From Ignavibacteria bacterium (GTDB taxonomy: Bacteria > Bacteroidota > Ignavibacteria > Tepidaquicellales > Tepidaquicellaceae): 64,000 nt of DNA. The notes under the pieces were generated by a model. That model did not search any database and was not told the DNA's origin. It was given only the letters and a program-made list of their open reading frames with translations. Of the stretch, positions 9,904-19,672 are shown one piece after another. How positions within the stretch are numbered: position 1 is the stretch's first letter; every line of letters begins with the position of its first letter. The translations under genes were made by a program, and so were the position numbers. The stretch covers positions 1-64,000 of the forward strand of contig JADJWZ010000022.1 of the NCBI GenBank assembly GCA_016716125.1, given 5' to 3'.

Positions 9904-11025
9904 ATGAAAAAAACTATTTACACTTTATTGATATTAGGATTCGGAGTAATTACTTATCTGAATTTAGTTGCATTTGATACAGGAATAGTAGGATTTACAA
10001 AAAAGAACGGTAATGATATTGGATGTGTCTGCCACGATTTAAGACCAAGTCCTATTGTATCTGTTACAGTTTCCGGTCCTTCTGATGTATTTGTAAATGA
10101 TACTGTGACTTATTCTTTGAAATTTACAGGTGGACCGGATATTGCCGGAGGTTGTGATATATCAGCAAGTCTGGGAGAACTTTTAATATCAACTAACGAT
10201 ACATCTCTCAGAAGACAGGAACCTTTTCCCGGGAGCGGATTTGAACTGACGCACAGATATCCGAAATTATTTACAGGCGATACACTTGAATTTATATTCA
10301 GATATGTTGCTCCGCCGACTCCAAATGTTATTGATACTATTTTTGCAAGTTCTAATTCAGTTGATAATGATATATCATCTAATAATGATTTGTGGAATTA
10401 CTCAGAGGATTTTTTAATCAATGTTTTAGATAAACCTTTACCTGTGGAATTAACTTCCTTTACATCTTCTGTCAGCGGAAGAAATGTTATGTTAAACTGG
10501 ACAACTTCATCTGAATTAAATAACTCAGGCTTCGAAATAGAAAGATCTGAATTCAAACCGCAGAATTCCAATCAGAATTTATATGACTGGATAAAAGTAG
10601 GATTTAGTAACGGTAATGGAACAGTTTCAACTGCGAAAAATTATTTGTTCACTGATCTTGGACTGAATACAGGTAAATACAATTACAGATTAAAACAAAT
10701 TGATTTCAATGGAAATTTTGAATATTATAATCTGGCACCTGAAGTAGAAATTGGTAAACCAAATAAATTTAATCTGTCACAAAATTATCCTAATCCTTTT
10801 AACCCGTCAACAAAAATAAATTACGAGCTGCCTTCAGACGGAACGGTAAGCATTAAATTATTTGATATGACAGGAAGGGAAGTTGCAGTTATACTGAATG
10901 AAGTAAAAGCTGCAGGTTTTTATTCAGTAAACTTTGACGCAGGAAATTTACCAAGCGGCACATATATCTACAGGTTCAGTCATAATCAATTTACAGATTC
11001 CAAAAAAATGCTTCTTATGAAATAA
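9904..11025 (+). CDS. T9SS-secreted choice-of-anchor-V-like protein with CxCH motif
   Basis: A 373-residue secreted protein. The signal peptide is residues 1-23. Close to the mature start is C41-V-C43-H44, a shortened heme-like CxCH rather than CxxCH. Residues about 50-180 form a beta-sandwich resembling the 'choice-of-anchor V'/reelin-like domains of FCB bacteria. Residues about 185-285 resemble a fibronectin-like stretch that often precedes sorting domains (PVELTSFTSSVSG, LNWTTSSELNNSGFEIERS). The last 80 residues are a type IX secretion type A sorting domain (NYPNPFNPSTKINYELP, LPSGTYIYRF). It should cross the outer membrane and be cleaved or anchored by the T9SS. The ligand is unknown. 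Confidence -1.
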   Translation: MKKTIYTLLILGFGVITYLNLVAFDTGIVGFTKKNGNDIGCVCHDLRPSPIVSVTVSGPSDVFVNDTVTYSLKFTGGPDIAGGCDISASLGELLISTNDTSLRRQEPFPGSGFELTHRYPKLFTGDTLEFIFRYVAPPTPNVIDTIFASSNSVDNDISSNNDLWNYSEDFLINVLDKPLPVELTSFTSSVSGRNVMLNWTTSSELNNSGFEIERSEFKPQNSNQNLYDWIKVGFSNGNGTVSTAKNYLFTDLGLNTGKYNYRLKQIDFNGNFEYYNLAPEVEIGKPNKFNLSQNYPNPFNPSTKINYELPSDGTVSIKLFDMTGREVAVILNEVKAAGFYSVNFDAGNLPSGTYIYRFSHNQFTDSKKMLLMK

Positions 11026-11051
11026 CAGAATTGAAAAATACCGGATAATTT

Positions 11052-11088
11052 ATGAGCAGGTATTGAATATTCAGTCCTGCTTATTTTT
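11052..11088 (+). terminator. Rho-independent terminator after the T9SS gene
   Basis: ATGAGCAGG pairs with CCTGCTTAT (one G-T wobble) around a loop of about 15 bases and is followed by a T-rich tail. It sits 27 bases after the stop codon of the upstream gene. Confidence -1.
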
Positions 11089-11145
11089 TAATATTTTAAT
11101 ACGGGAGTTAAATTTTTTCTTTAAAAAAACTATAAAATAAATAAA

Positions 11146-11643
11146 GTGGATCAAGATTATAAAATACCGCCTCAAACCCGCATAGGTCATGTACATTTAA
11201 AAGTATCTGACATTAAGAAGTCGCTGGAATTTTACTGCGGGCTGCTTGGCTTTGAACTTACGACAATGTACGGAAGTCAGGCGGCATTCATTTCTGCAGG
11301 CGGATATCATCATCACATTGGTTTGAATACATGGCACAGCAAAAATGCTCCGCCCGCACGGGAATATGGGGTAGGACTGTATCATACTGCAATACTTTAC
11401 CCGACAAGAAAAGATCTTGCAGTAATTCTTGACAGATTAATAAAAGCGGATTATCCTTTGACAGGGGCAAGCGACCACGGAGTATCCGAAGCTCTTTATC
11501 TTAATGACCCGGACAAAAACGGAGTGGAATTATACCGGGACAGACCAAAAGAACAATGGACTTACAATCCAGACGGTTCTGTTGAAATGTTTACTAAAGC
11601 TCTGGACCTGGATGATTTATTAAAAGAATTGAAGGGAATATAA
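11146..11643 (+). CDS. VOC family (glyoxalase/extradiol dioxygenase-like) protein
   Basis: A 165-residue single-domain VOC protein read from a GTG start. The N-terminal half has RIGHVHLKVSDIKKSLEFYCG with the first metal histidine. A second histidine lies in GLYHTAILYP, and a glutamate in GVELYRDRP near residue 125. This matches the H-H-E metal sets of type I ring-cleaving dioxygenases and related VOC enzymes. The substrate cannot be told from sequence. The MFS gene begins 25 bases downstream, so the two may be co-transcribed. Confidence -1.
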   Translation: MDQDYKIPPQTRIGHVHLKVSDIKKSLEFYCGLLGFELTTMYGSQAAFISAGGYHHHIGLNTWHSKNAPPAREYGVGLYHTAILYPTRKDLAVILDRLIKADYPLTGASDHGVSEALYLNDPDKNGVELYRDRPKEQWTYNPDGSVEMFTKALDLDDLLKELKGI

Positions 11644-11667
11644 TTTCCTTAATGTCACAAACAGAAC

Positions 11668-12855
11668 TTGAAAAATATCACAAAGACAGTTTGGATTTTG
11701 TCAATAATAAGTCTGCTGACAGATATGGCAAGCGAAATGCTGTATCCGGTAATGCCGATTTACTTAAAGTCTATTGGTTTTTCAATTTTGCTTATTGGGA
11801 TACTGGAAGGAGTTGCAGAAGCGACCGCAGGACTTAGCAAAGGATATTTCGGAAAACTTTCGGATACATCAGGCAAAAGGGTTCCTTTTGTCCAGATCGG
11901 CTATGCATTAAGCGCAGTGTCAAAACCGATGATGGCGGTTTTTATTTTCCCGCTCTGGATATTTTTTGCAAGGACGATTGACCGCTTCGGAAAAGGCATC
12001 CGAACAGGCGCAAGAGATGCTATGCTTTCAGACGAAGCAACAAAGGAAACAAAAGGAAAGGTCTTTGGCTTTCATCGTTCGATGGATACCTTAGGAGCTG
12101 TGATAGGTCCGGTGTTTGCCTTAGTTTATCTTTACTTTTATCCGAACAATTATAGTTCGCTTTTCTTTATTGCATTTATTCCCGGTCTTCTTGCTATTCT
12201 CGCTTCGTTTTATTTAAAAGACAATAGATTTAAAAAGCAGACCGAAAAAGTTTCCACACCGTTCTTTTCATTCTTCGGCTATTGGCGTGAAAGTCCTGCA
12301 GAATACCGGAAAGTTGTAATTGGATTTCTTGTCTTTGCATTGTTTAACAGCTCTGATATATTCCTATTACTCAAAGCAAAAGAATCCGGACTTGAAGACA
12401 CAATGGTGATCAGTGCATATATTTTTTATAACCTCATTTACGCTTTGTTTGCTTTTCCTGTAGGAATAATTGCTGACAAGATCGGATTAAAAACTATTTT
12501 TATTTCAGGATTGATTTTGTTTGCTGCAGTTTATTTTGGAATGGCTTTAAGCACAAATATTTATTTCTTCTTCGGACTGTTTTTTTTATATGGTATTTAT
12601 GCTTCAGCTACGGAAGGAATTTCAAAAGCATGGATCTCAAACATAACGGATAAAAAAGATACAGCAACTGCAATTGGTGCATATTCGGGATTTCAAAGTA
12701 TCTGTTCACTTATTGCAAGTACGCTGACAGGGCTGATCTGGTACCGGTTTGGCGCTGCAGCAGCATTTTTAACAACAGCGTTTGTAACAGTTTTAGTAAT
12801 AATTTATTTTCTGACAATACCGAAACCGTCTGCATTCAGCATTGTTAAGAAATAA
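11668..12855 (+). CDS. MFS transporter
   Basis: A 395-residue integral membrane protein with about 12 hydrophobic segments. The loop between helices 2 and 3 (GYFGKLSDTSGKRVPFV) resembles the conserved MFS GxLxDRxGRR motif, and RTIDRFGKGIRTGARDAM marks a widespread bacterial subfamily of unknown substrate. The start is TTG at 11668; no better upstream start exists in frame, and an overlapping ATG frame at 11652 is a shadow. It follows the VOC gene closely and precedes the P-type ATPase by 114 bases. Confidence -1.
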   Translation: MKNITKTVWILSIISLLTDMASEMLYPVMPIYLKSIGFSILLIGILEGVAEATAGLSKGYFGKLSDTSGKRVPFVQIGYALSAVSKPMMAVFIFPLWIFFARTIDRFGKGIRTGARDAMLSDEATKETKGKVFGFHRSMDTLGAVIGPVFALVYLYFYPNNYSSLFFIAFIPGLLAILASFYLKDNRFKKQTEKVSTPFFSFFGYWRESPAEYRKVVIGFLVFALFNSSDIFLLLKAKESGLEDTMVISAYIFYNLIYALFAFPVGIIADKIGLKTIFISGLILFAAVYFGMALSTNIYFFFGLFFLYGIYASATEGISKAWISNITDKKDTATAIGAYSGFQSICSLIASTLTGLIWYRFGAAAAFLTTAFVTVLVIIYFLTIPKPSAFSIVKK

Positions 12856-12969
12856 AACTTACAGGAGCAGAATTTTAATAGATGAATTATAAAATTCTAT
12901 AAAAATTAAATTTACTCAAGACTGAAAAAATAAATTATAATTTTATGAAATTCTCTAATACATTAAATA

Positions 12970-15465
12970 ATGAAAAATAATAGCTCCGGAAATGAAAGTA
13001 AAAGTACCGGACTAACATCAGAAGAAGTATTAAAGCAGCGTGAACTTTTTGGCGCAAACCGCTCAGCTCAGCCAAAGAACCTCTTTTTAGAAAATCTTAA
13101 GTCGGTTATTTTCGAACCGATGTTTATTTTATTACTTGCAGCTTGCTGCATTTATTTTATTCTCAATGAGTTATCCGAGGCGTTTACAATGCTTGCAGCT
13201 CTTTTGTTTGTAGCAGGCATTGATGTATTTCAGAATTTCAGAAGTCAGAAAGCCATTAAAGCATTAAGCCGGATCACAAAAAGTAAAACAAAAGTATTAA
13301 GGGATTCGGAAACTATTCAAATTGATTTTGAAGAAGTGGTTACAAATGATATTATTATTTGTGAAGAAGGTGATATAATTCCTGCCGATGCTGATATTAT
13401 TTCTTCAAATGATTTTTCTTTGAATGAAGCAATTCTTACGGGCGAATCAGTTTCCGTTGAGAAGTTCTCCGGAGACAAAATTATGCAGGGGACTCTTGTA
13501 GTAAGAGGTTACTGTCAGGCAATAGTAACTGCAGTAGGCATTCAAACTACACTTTCCGGGATTGGCGAATTAGTATCCGGTACAGGCAAGGAAAAAACTC
13601 CGCTGCAGATCAAGGTTGCAAATTTTGTAAAAGTAATGGTAATCGCCGGCAGCGCGGCATTTGCATTTGTATGGGTTTATTACTGGATAGAAAGCGGAAG
13701 TATTATTCACGGATTACTCCATGGTCTGACGATGGCAATGTCAGTACTTCCCGAAGAAATCCCGGTTGCATTATCTACATTCATGGCGCTTGGAGCTTAT
13801 CGTCTGCTGAAACTCGGAGTGATAGCCCGCAGTCCCAGGGCTGTCGAAACACTTGGCTCTGCAACAGTAATATGCGTTGATAAAACAGGTACGCTCACGC
13901 AAAACCTTATGAATGTTACAAATACATTTAATGTAAAGACAGGTGAAGAAATTGATTTCAATAAAGTTCCAAAGGCATCTGATATACTGGAATATGCTAT
14001 GTGGGCAAGCGAGGAAAGTCCTTTTGATCCGATGGAAAAATCTATTCATCAGCTATACACGGAATTATATAAAACAGATGAAAGAAAAAATTTCAGAATG
14101 GTAAAAGAATTTCCTCTTTCCGGATCTCCGCCGGTGATGACACATATCTATCAGAATGATAATAAGAATTTTATCCTGAGCTGTAAAGGCGCGCCGGAAG
14201 GTGTTTTGAAATTATGTAAAATGTCTGAAGAGGATAAATCGAAAGTATTGAAGCGCAGTGAAGAATATGCTGAAAAAGGATTAAGAGTTTTAGGAGTAGC
14301 GAAAGGTCACTGGACTAAACCGGAATATCCGGAAACTCAGGAAGAAATAGAATTTGAGTTCCTCGGTATAATTACATTCTATGATCCGCCCGATCCTCAC
14401 ATCCCTAAAGTCATTCAGAGTTTTTATGAAGCAGGAGTGGATGTGAAAATGATCACGGGGGATTATTTAAAAACAGCTGTTGCAGTTGCAAAGGATACAG
14501 GTATAAAGACGGACAGAGTTATAACGGGAAAAGAACTTTCTAAAATTAAAGATGAAGAACTTAAAAATACAGCCCCCGCCATAAATATTTTTGCAAGAGT
14601 GAATCCGGAGACAAAGCTAAGAATAATTGACGCTCTGAAACAATCGGGAGAAATAGTTGCAATGACAGGTGACGGTGTGAATGACGCGCCTGCGCTGAAA
14701 TCAGCACACATAGGCGTTGCTATGGGAAAGAGAGGAACTGAAGTTGCAAAAGGAGCGGCAGGTCTTGTTCTTTCCGGCGATGATCTTTCGAAAATGACAG
14801 ACGCTATTTTTCTGGGGAGAAGAATAAATGAAAATTTAATCAGAGCGATCAGGTATATTATTTCAATTCATATTCCTATTATTCTGCTTGTAATGCTTCC
14901 GATATTTTTATGGTGGCTGCCCGATACATTGTTCACTCCGATTCATGTGATTTTTCTGGAGCTTATAATGGGACCGACCTGCTCAATTATTTATGAAAAT
15001 GAGCCGCCGCAAAAAGAGGAACTGATGAAACCGGCAGATTCCGCAAATAATAATCTGTTAAGAACATCTCAGCTGGTTATAACTATAATTCAGGGTTTAA
15101 TGATTACTCTCGGCTGTGTATTAATAGGTCTTTACGGAAATTATATGGAATATGATGATGTGAAAATCCGCACTCTGATCTTCACCACGCTGATCATTTC
15201 CAATATATTTCTTACACTTCTTAACCGTTCTTTTACTAAAACAATTTTTGAAACAATAAGACGTAAAAACAAACTGATACCGTTCATTATTTTTTTGTCG
15301 TTAATGCTATTGCTTTTAATACTAAATATTCCTTTTCTGAATGATCTATTTGAAATGTCTCCTTTAAGAGCGGATGAATTTTTGCTTCCTGTTCTGACCG
15401 CTTTTTTCTCAACTTTCTGGATAGAGCCGATTAAATTTTTCCGGTTCCGGAAAAAAGGAAAGTAA
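12970..15465 (+). CDS. Cation-translocating P-type ATPase (HAD-IC family)
   Basis: An 831-residue P-type ATPase with an N-terminal cation-ATPase helix-loop (LTSEEVLKQRELFGAN). The actuator has the TGES loop near residue 158, the membrane helix 4 motif is PEEIPV, and the phosphorylation site is DKTGTLT near 304-310. The nucleotide-binding KGAPE lies near 411 and the hinge GDGVNDAPA near 565. The C-terminal helices contain LELIMGPTCSIIYENEPP. PEEIP in place of PEGLP, and no acidic ligand in the helix 6 region, separate it from classical Ca2+ pumps. The ion is unknown; Ca2+, Mn2+ or Mg2+ would be guesses. Confidence -1.
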   Translation: MKNNSSGNESKSTGLTSEEVLKQRELFGANRSAQPKNLFLENLKSVIFEPMFILLLAACCIYFILNELSEAFTMLAALLFVAGIDVFQNFRSQKAIKALSRITKSKTKVLRDSETIQIDFEEVVTNDIIICEEGDIIPADADIISSNDFSLNEAILTGESVSVEKFSGDKIMQGTLVVRGYCQAIVTAVGIQTTLSGIGELVSGTGKEKTPLQIKVANFVKVMVIAGSAAFAFVWVYYWIESGSIIHGLLHGLTMAMSVLPEEIPVALSTFMALGAYRLLKLGVIARSPRAVETLGSATVICVDKTGTLTQNLMNVTNTFNVKTGEEIDFNKVPKASDILEYAMWASEESPFDPMEKSIHQLYTELYKTDERKNFRMVKEFPLSGSPPVMTHIYQNDNKNFILSCKGAPEGVLKLCKMSEEDKSKVLKRSEEYAEKGLRVLGVAKGHWTKPEYPETQEEIEFEFLGIITFYDPPDPHIPKVIQSFYEAGVDVKMITGDYLKTAVAVAKDTGIKTDRVITGKELSKIKDEELKNTAPAINIFARVNPETKLRIIDALKQSGEIVAMTGDGVNDAPALKSAHIGVAMGKRGTEVAKGAAGLVLSGDDLSKMTDAIFLGRRINENLIRAIRYIISIHIPIILLVMLPIFLWWLPDTLFTPIHVIFLELIMGPTCSIIYENEPPQKEELMKPADSANNNLLRTSQLVITIIQGLMITLGCVLIGLYGNYMEYDDVKIRTLIFTTLIISNIFLTLLNRSFTKTIFETIRRKNKLIPFIIFLSLMLLLLILNIPFLNDLFEMSPLRADEFLLPVLTAFFSTFWIEPIKFFRFRKKGK

Positions 15466-15575
15466 TTGTAATTTCTTATAATAAAATAAGATAATAAATT
15501 ATGTTCATTAAAATATGAACGGACGAAATTTTATTTGCCGGTCTCGGCAGGTGAATTCGCAATAAAAATCAGACT

Positions 15576-17195
15576 ATGGATATTGTATCATTATTAACCG
15601 GACTGGCAGCAGGTATTATTGTATCTTACATAATTTTTCATCTGCTGAATAAAGCAAATAATATATCAAAGTCGGAATTTGATATGTTAAATGAAAAGTT
15701 TAATGAATCTAATACCGAACTGAAAGTAACTCAGGACAGACTTTTGTCTCAGCAAAATGAACATTTGAGACTCAGCTCAAAACTTGATTCGAAAGAATCC
15801 GAACTCAGCAGTCTTCAGTTTAAATCATCCGCTCTTGAGACTAACTTTTCTTACAGTGAGAAGAAAATTTCCGAACTGGTAATCACCTCTGATGAACAAA
15901 CTAAGTCAATAAATTCTTTACAAAGCGAAGTGAATGTTCTGAAGCAGAAATTAGCTGAAGAAAAAGCAAACAATAATTCATTGTCTGAGAATTTAAAAGA
16001 TCAAAGAGTGACTAATCAAAAGAAAGATGAAATAATAAATCAGCTTACTGAGAATGTTAACAAACTTATTTCGGAGAACAGCGCTTTTTCAGCAAACAAT
16101 AAATCATTAACGGAAAAGCTTTCTGCACAGAAGGAAGAGATGATTGAGATTCAGAGAACATCACAATTACAGTTTGAGAAAATTGCAAATCAAATTTTAG
16201 AAGAGAAGTCGGGAAAGTTTACAGAGTCAAATAAAAAAAATATTGAAGCGCTTCTGAAACCTCTCGGAGAAAATATTGACAATTTTAAAAAAAGAGTTGA
16301 AGAGACTTATGATAAAGAATCCAAACAAAGATTTTCACTTGAAGAAAAAGTCAGAGAGCTGGTAGAGCAGACAAACAAAGTAAGCAGCGAAGCGAATAAT
16401 CTGGCGAATGCGCTGAAGGGTCAGTCTAAGAAACAGGGCAACTGGGGTGAGATGATACTTGAAAGCATACTGCAGAAATCAGGACTGGTAAAAGACAGGG
16501 AATATTTTCTGCAGCAGACAATTAAAGATGATGAAGGAAAGAGCTTAAGACCTGATGTACTTGTGAAACTTCCGGACAACCGTCTTATAATAATAGACTC
16601 AAAAGTTTCGCTGGTGTCGTATGATAATTTTTCATCTGCAGAAACGGCTGAAGAGCAGACATTACATTTGAAAGAACATTTGAGATCCATATACAGACAT
16701 ATTGATGATCTGCAGAGTAAAAGTTATGATAACCTTGAAGCGTCACTTGATTTCACAATGATGTTCGTACCGATTGAGCCTGCATATCTGATTTCAATTC
16801 AGACGGATCAGGATCTCTGGGCTTATGCATATAAAAAAAGAATTTTGCTGATAAGTCCGACAAATTTAATTGCATGTTTGAAATTAATGGCGGACTTATG
16901 GAAGAGAGAAATGCAGAGTAAGAATGCAATGGAGATTGTAAAAAGAGGCGAGCTGCTTTATGAAAAATTCGTAAGCTTTGTATCTACTCTTGAAGATGTC
17001 GGGAAATATATTGACAAATCGCAGGAGTCATATTCGATGGCGGTTAAGCTTCTTAACAGCGGAAGCGGTCATTTGGTCGGACAGGCATTGAAACTGAAAA
17101 ATCTCGGATTAAAATCAAACAAGGAAATTCCTCCATCGCTACTGCCTGATGATATAGATGCAGAGATTGATGATAAAGCGAAGCAGATTGAATAA
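15576..17195 (+). CDS. rmuC: DNA recombination protein RmuC
   Basis: A 539-residue protein with an N-terminal membrane anchor (residues 1-22). A long coiled coil follows (about 25-215). The RmuC nuclease-like domain then contains GNWGEMILESILQKSGL, RPDVLVKLPDNRLIIIDSKVSL and FVPIEPAYL, the conserved blocks of the restriction-endonuclease-like fold. RmuC limits inversions between short inverted repeats and is a predicted DNA nuclease. The architecture and length are normal for the family. The gene stands alone; a hemerythrin-like gene follows 70 bases later. Confidence -1.
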   Translation: MDIVSLLTGLAAGIIVSYIIFHLLNKANNISKSEFDMLNEKFNESNTELKVTQDRLLSQQNEHLRLSSKLDSKESELSSLQFKSSALETNFSYSEKKISELVITSDEQTKSINSLQSEVNVLKQKLAEEKANNNSLSENLKDQRVTNQKKDEIINQLTENVNKLISENSAFSANNKSLTEKLSAQKEEMIEIQRTSQLQFEKIANQILEEKSGKFTESNKKNIEALLKPLGENIDNFKKRVEETYDKESKQRFSLEEKVRELVEQTNKVSSEANNLANALKGQSKKQGNWGEMILESILQKSGLVKDREYFLQQTIKDDEGKSLRPDVLVKLPDNRLIIIDSKVSLVSYDNFSSAETAEEQTLHLKEHLRSIYRHIDDLQSKSYDNLEASLDFTMMFVPIEPAYLISIQTDQDLWAYAYKKRILLISPTNLIACLKLMADLWKREMQSKNAMEIVKRGELLYEKFVSFVSTLEDVGKYIDKSQESYSMAVKLLNSGSGHLVGQALKLKNLGLKSNKEIPPSLLPDDIDAEIDDKAKQIE

Positions 17196-17265
17196 AAAAA
17201 AATAATCACTATTCGTCATTCCATAAAAGTAACTTATAATATCCGGAATACGGATCCGGAAAATT

Positions 17266-17733
17266 ATGAATAAAGATAAGCCGATAGAAAGAAAAGAATA
17301 CCTCAAACCTCTGAGCAGGGAGCATCACCACGGATTGTTACTCTGCTGGAAGATCAGGACAGGTTTTGCGAAAGGCGTTTCCCCTGAAAGGATCAAAGCA
17401 TACGCTGACTGGTTTTATAAAACATATCTTATTTCACATTTTGAGGCAGAAGAAAAATACGTTTTCCCGGTTTTAGGAAAAGAGAATGAACTTATCATAA
17501 AGGCAGTTGATGATCACAGACAGCTTACAGGTTTGTTTTCAGATAACGAGGATATTGAGAATTCATTAAAGAAAATTCAAACTAAACTGGAAGATCATAT
17601 ACGGTTTGAAGAAAGAATATTGTTCAATGAAATTCAAAATTCAGCTACTGAAGAAGAAGTCGAACTGATGCAGAAAATTCACAGTATCGAAAAATTTACT
17701 GAGAACACGAGTGATGAGTTTTGGAATACCTGA
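17266..17733 (+). CDS. Hemerythrin-like HHE domain protein
   Basis: A 155-residue all-helical protein with the hemerythrin cation-binding pattern: histidines in SREHHHGLLLC (about 19-25), HFEAEEKYVFPVL (about 58-70), a histidine in DDHRQL and the H/E pair in DHIRFEERILFNEI (about 107-120). Such proteins bind a di-iron centre and serve in oxygen, NO or iron sensing and storage. No partner domain is fused. It starts at ATG 17266. Confidence -1.
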   Translation: MNKDKPIERKEYLKPLSREHHHGLLLCWKIRTGFAKGVSPERIKAYADWFYKTYLISHFEAEEKYVFPVLGKENELIIKAVDDHRQLTGLFSDNEDIENSLKKIQTKLEDHIRFEERILFNEIQNSATEEEVELMQKIHSIEKFTENTSDEFWNT

Positions 17734-17830
17734 TCAGAATTAAAAACTTAATAATCCAAAATCCTGATTTATAATAAATTAATACAGCTTGTCTCTAATT
17801 GAATCATTCAATTAATTTATAAAAATAAAT

Positions 17831-18444
17831 ATGACGCTTAAAGAATTTGTAACAAAATTTGACGTTCCGGATTCGATCGTTCTTCTTGAAGGTAAAAGAA
17901 AAGTTTTAAAGGAAGACGAAATGAAACTGACAGCTTTAGGCAAACTTCTTTCGGAAAAAACCAAACACATATTATTCCGAAGCGGCAATGCTGACGGCTC
18001 GGATTATCTTTTTTCAAAAGGCGTGGCTTCGTGGATAAAAAACGTTTACAGGTAATAACTCCGTATACCGGTCACAAGCAAAAAACAAACATGGCTTATG
18101 AGACAATTTCTCTGGATGAAATTGTGACATCTCTGGATCCAAAAGTAGTTTATGAATCTAAGAAGAATAAAAAAACCGAGAGTATGATAGAACCTTACAT
18201 TAATAAAAAAATTAAAAATGACGGTAAAAAAGATTTTACCGTAAGCGCGGCTTATATAATCAGAGATACTGTAAAAGTGATTGGGAATAAAAACAATGAA
18301 GTAAAGCCATCTGCATTTGGAATATTTTATGACGATCTTAAATCACCAATGACAGGCGGTACAGGGCATACAATGAAAGTATGTGACAGCAGTAACGTGC
18401 CGAAAATAAATCAGACTGTATGGTTCAAATGGCTGGAAGAATAA
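17831..18444 (+). CDS. SLOG-like protein encoded in two frames (candidate -1 frameshift)
   Basis: Frame 0 (17831..18055) encodes 74 residues ending FSKGVASWIKNVYR; the -1 frame continues from about 18031 to 18444 with RLQVITPYTGH onward. Together they make one protein of about 203 residues. Its start (EGKRKVLKEDEMKLTALG, FRSGNADGSDYLFSKGV) resembles Rossmann-like SLOG/DprA-type nucleotide-binding proteins. The switch falls on A AAA AAC at 18037..18043, a canonical -1 slippery heptamer in the correct phase. Either programmed frameshifting or a one-base loss near 18030 explains it. The function is unknown and the SLOG assignment is tentative. Confidence -1.
18037..18043 (+). other. Candidate -1 ribosomal slippery heptamer A AAA AAC
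   Basis: The zero-frame codons are ATA AAA AAC GTT; slipping back one base on AAA AAC gives AAA AAA CGT and joins exactly the frame that stays open to 18444. A purine-rich AAAAGG lies about 15 bases upstream. No strong downstream hairpin is evident, only a weak ACCGGT-containing stretch around 18066, so the stimulatory elements are uncertain. Confidence -1.
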
Positions 18445-18633
18445 TTTAATTAGAGTTTGAATTATCTTTTGATGTTAATATTTTACGCAAAGTTTTATAA
18501 GTAATAAATAATTTAGTTTATAAATATTTCTGCATTTGAAAAGTTTAATTTAATTCTAATAGTGATATTGTTTGAAAATTTTTTTATAAGTTTTTTAAAA
18601 TTTTAATAAAATAATAATTACAAATATTTATAT

Positions 18634-19527
18634 ATGAGATATTTTATACTGCTGTTTATAAATCTGATGTTATCGGAATCGCTGATATCACAGGAACTTG
18701 AACCAAGAAATTATTCAATACTTCCTATAGGTTTGAATGCAGCGGCGTTAGGTTATATATATTCGTCCGGAGATATAGTTTCAGATGCAACTTCTCCGAT
18801 AAAGGATCTGGAATTAACTTCAAACACAATTGTAGCAAGTTATGTCAGAACTTTCGGTTTGTTCGGAAAGCTGGCTAGAGTACAGGCAATAGTACCGTAT
18901 GTTTTTCTCGGAGGAGATCTTAAAGTAAACGGAAGAGATACTTCAGGAAGCAGAACAGGATTTGCAGATACAAAAATTAAATTCGGAATTAATCTTATAG
19001 GATCTCCTGCAATGGAACCAAGGGAGATGATGAAATTTTCGGAAAAATTTGTATTGGGAACAAGTGTAGTATTTTCATTACCTACAGGACAATATTACAC
19101 AGAGAGATTAATCAATCTGGGATCAAACCGTTTTAGCATTAAACCGGAAATTGGAATGTCATATAAACTAGAATCTTTTTATTTCGAATTTTTTACCGGT
19201 GTCTGGTTTTTCACAAAAAATTCAGAATTTCTTAAAACCAATACAGTTACTCAAAACCCACTGCTTACTATGCAGGGACACATAAGTTATTTATTTCCGT
19301 CAAAGATCTGGATATCAGGAAATGTTGGATATTCCGGCGGCGGTGATTCTAAAATAAATGACGATGTTAAAAATGATTTTCAAAGAAATGTCAGATCCGG
19401 CGTAACATTGTCTGTGCCTTTTTCAATGTCACATTCTGTCAAAGCTTCCGTTAACACCGGAGTTACAACCAGAGTGGGCGGTAATTTTACAACTTTATCT
19501 TTGATCTATCAATACATTTGGTTCTGA
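18634..19527 (+). CDS. Outer-membrane transporter-like protein (phenol MetA family)
   Basis: A 297-residue protein with a signal peptide (1-19, ending ISQ). The mature part is rich in alternating amphipathic beta strands: ELEPRNYSILPIGLNAAALGYIYSSGD near the start and TKIKFGINLIGSPAM in the middle. The pattern matches the MetA-pathway/DUF-type outer-membrane transporter family (Phenol_MetA_deg). It ends in aromatic YIWF, typical of outer-membrane barrels recognised by the Bam machinery. The substrate is unknown. It lies 145 bases before another barrel gene in the same orientation. Confidence -1.
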   Translation: MRYFILLFINLMLSESLISQELEPRNYSILPIGLNAAALGYIYSSGDIVSDATSPIKDLELTSNTIVASYVRTFGLFGKLARVQAIVPYVFLGGDLKVNGRDTSGSRTGFADTKIKFGINLIGSPAMEPREMMKFSEKFVLGTSVVFSLPTGQYYTERLINLGSNRFSIKPEIGMSYKLESFYFEFFTGVWFFTKNSEFLKTNTVTQNPLLTMQGHISYLFPSKIWISGNVGYSGGGDSKINDDVKNDFQRNVRSGVTLSVPFSMSHSVKASVNTGVTTRVGGNFTTLSLIYQYIWF

Positions 19528-19672
19528 TATTCAGCCAAACCGGTTAATAAAATATATTTATTCAATTAACTGACAAATTATATTATTTAATAATTAAACG
19601 TTTAACAGATTTTTTTACTGAAATATAATATGACATTTAGAATTCTTTTTTAAAAATTTATCTCCGTATATT

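Noticed and set aside
11652..11837. 61-residue frame starting at ATG 11652
   Set aside because: It is an out-of-frame shadow over the start of the MFS gene, whose 12-helix frame is clearly real.
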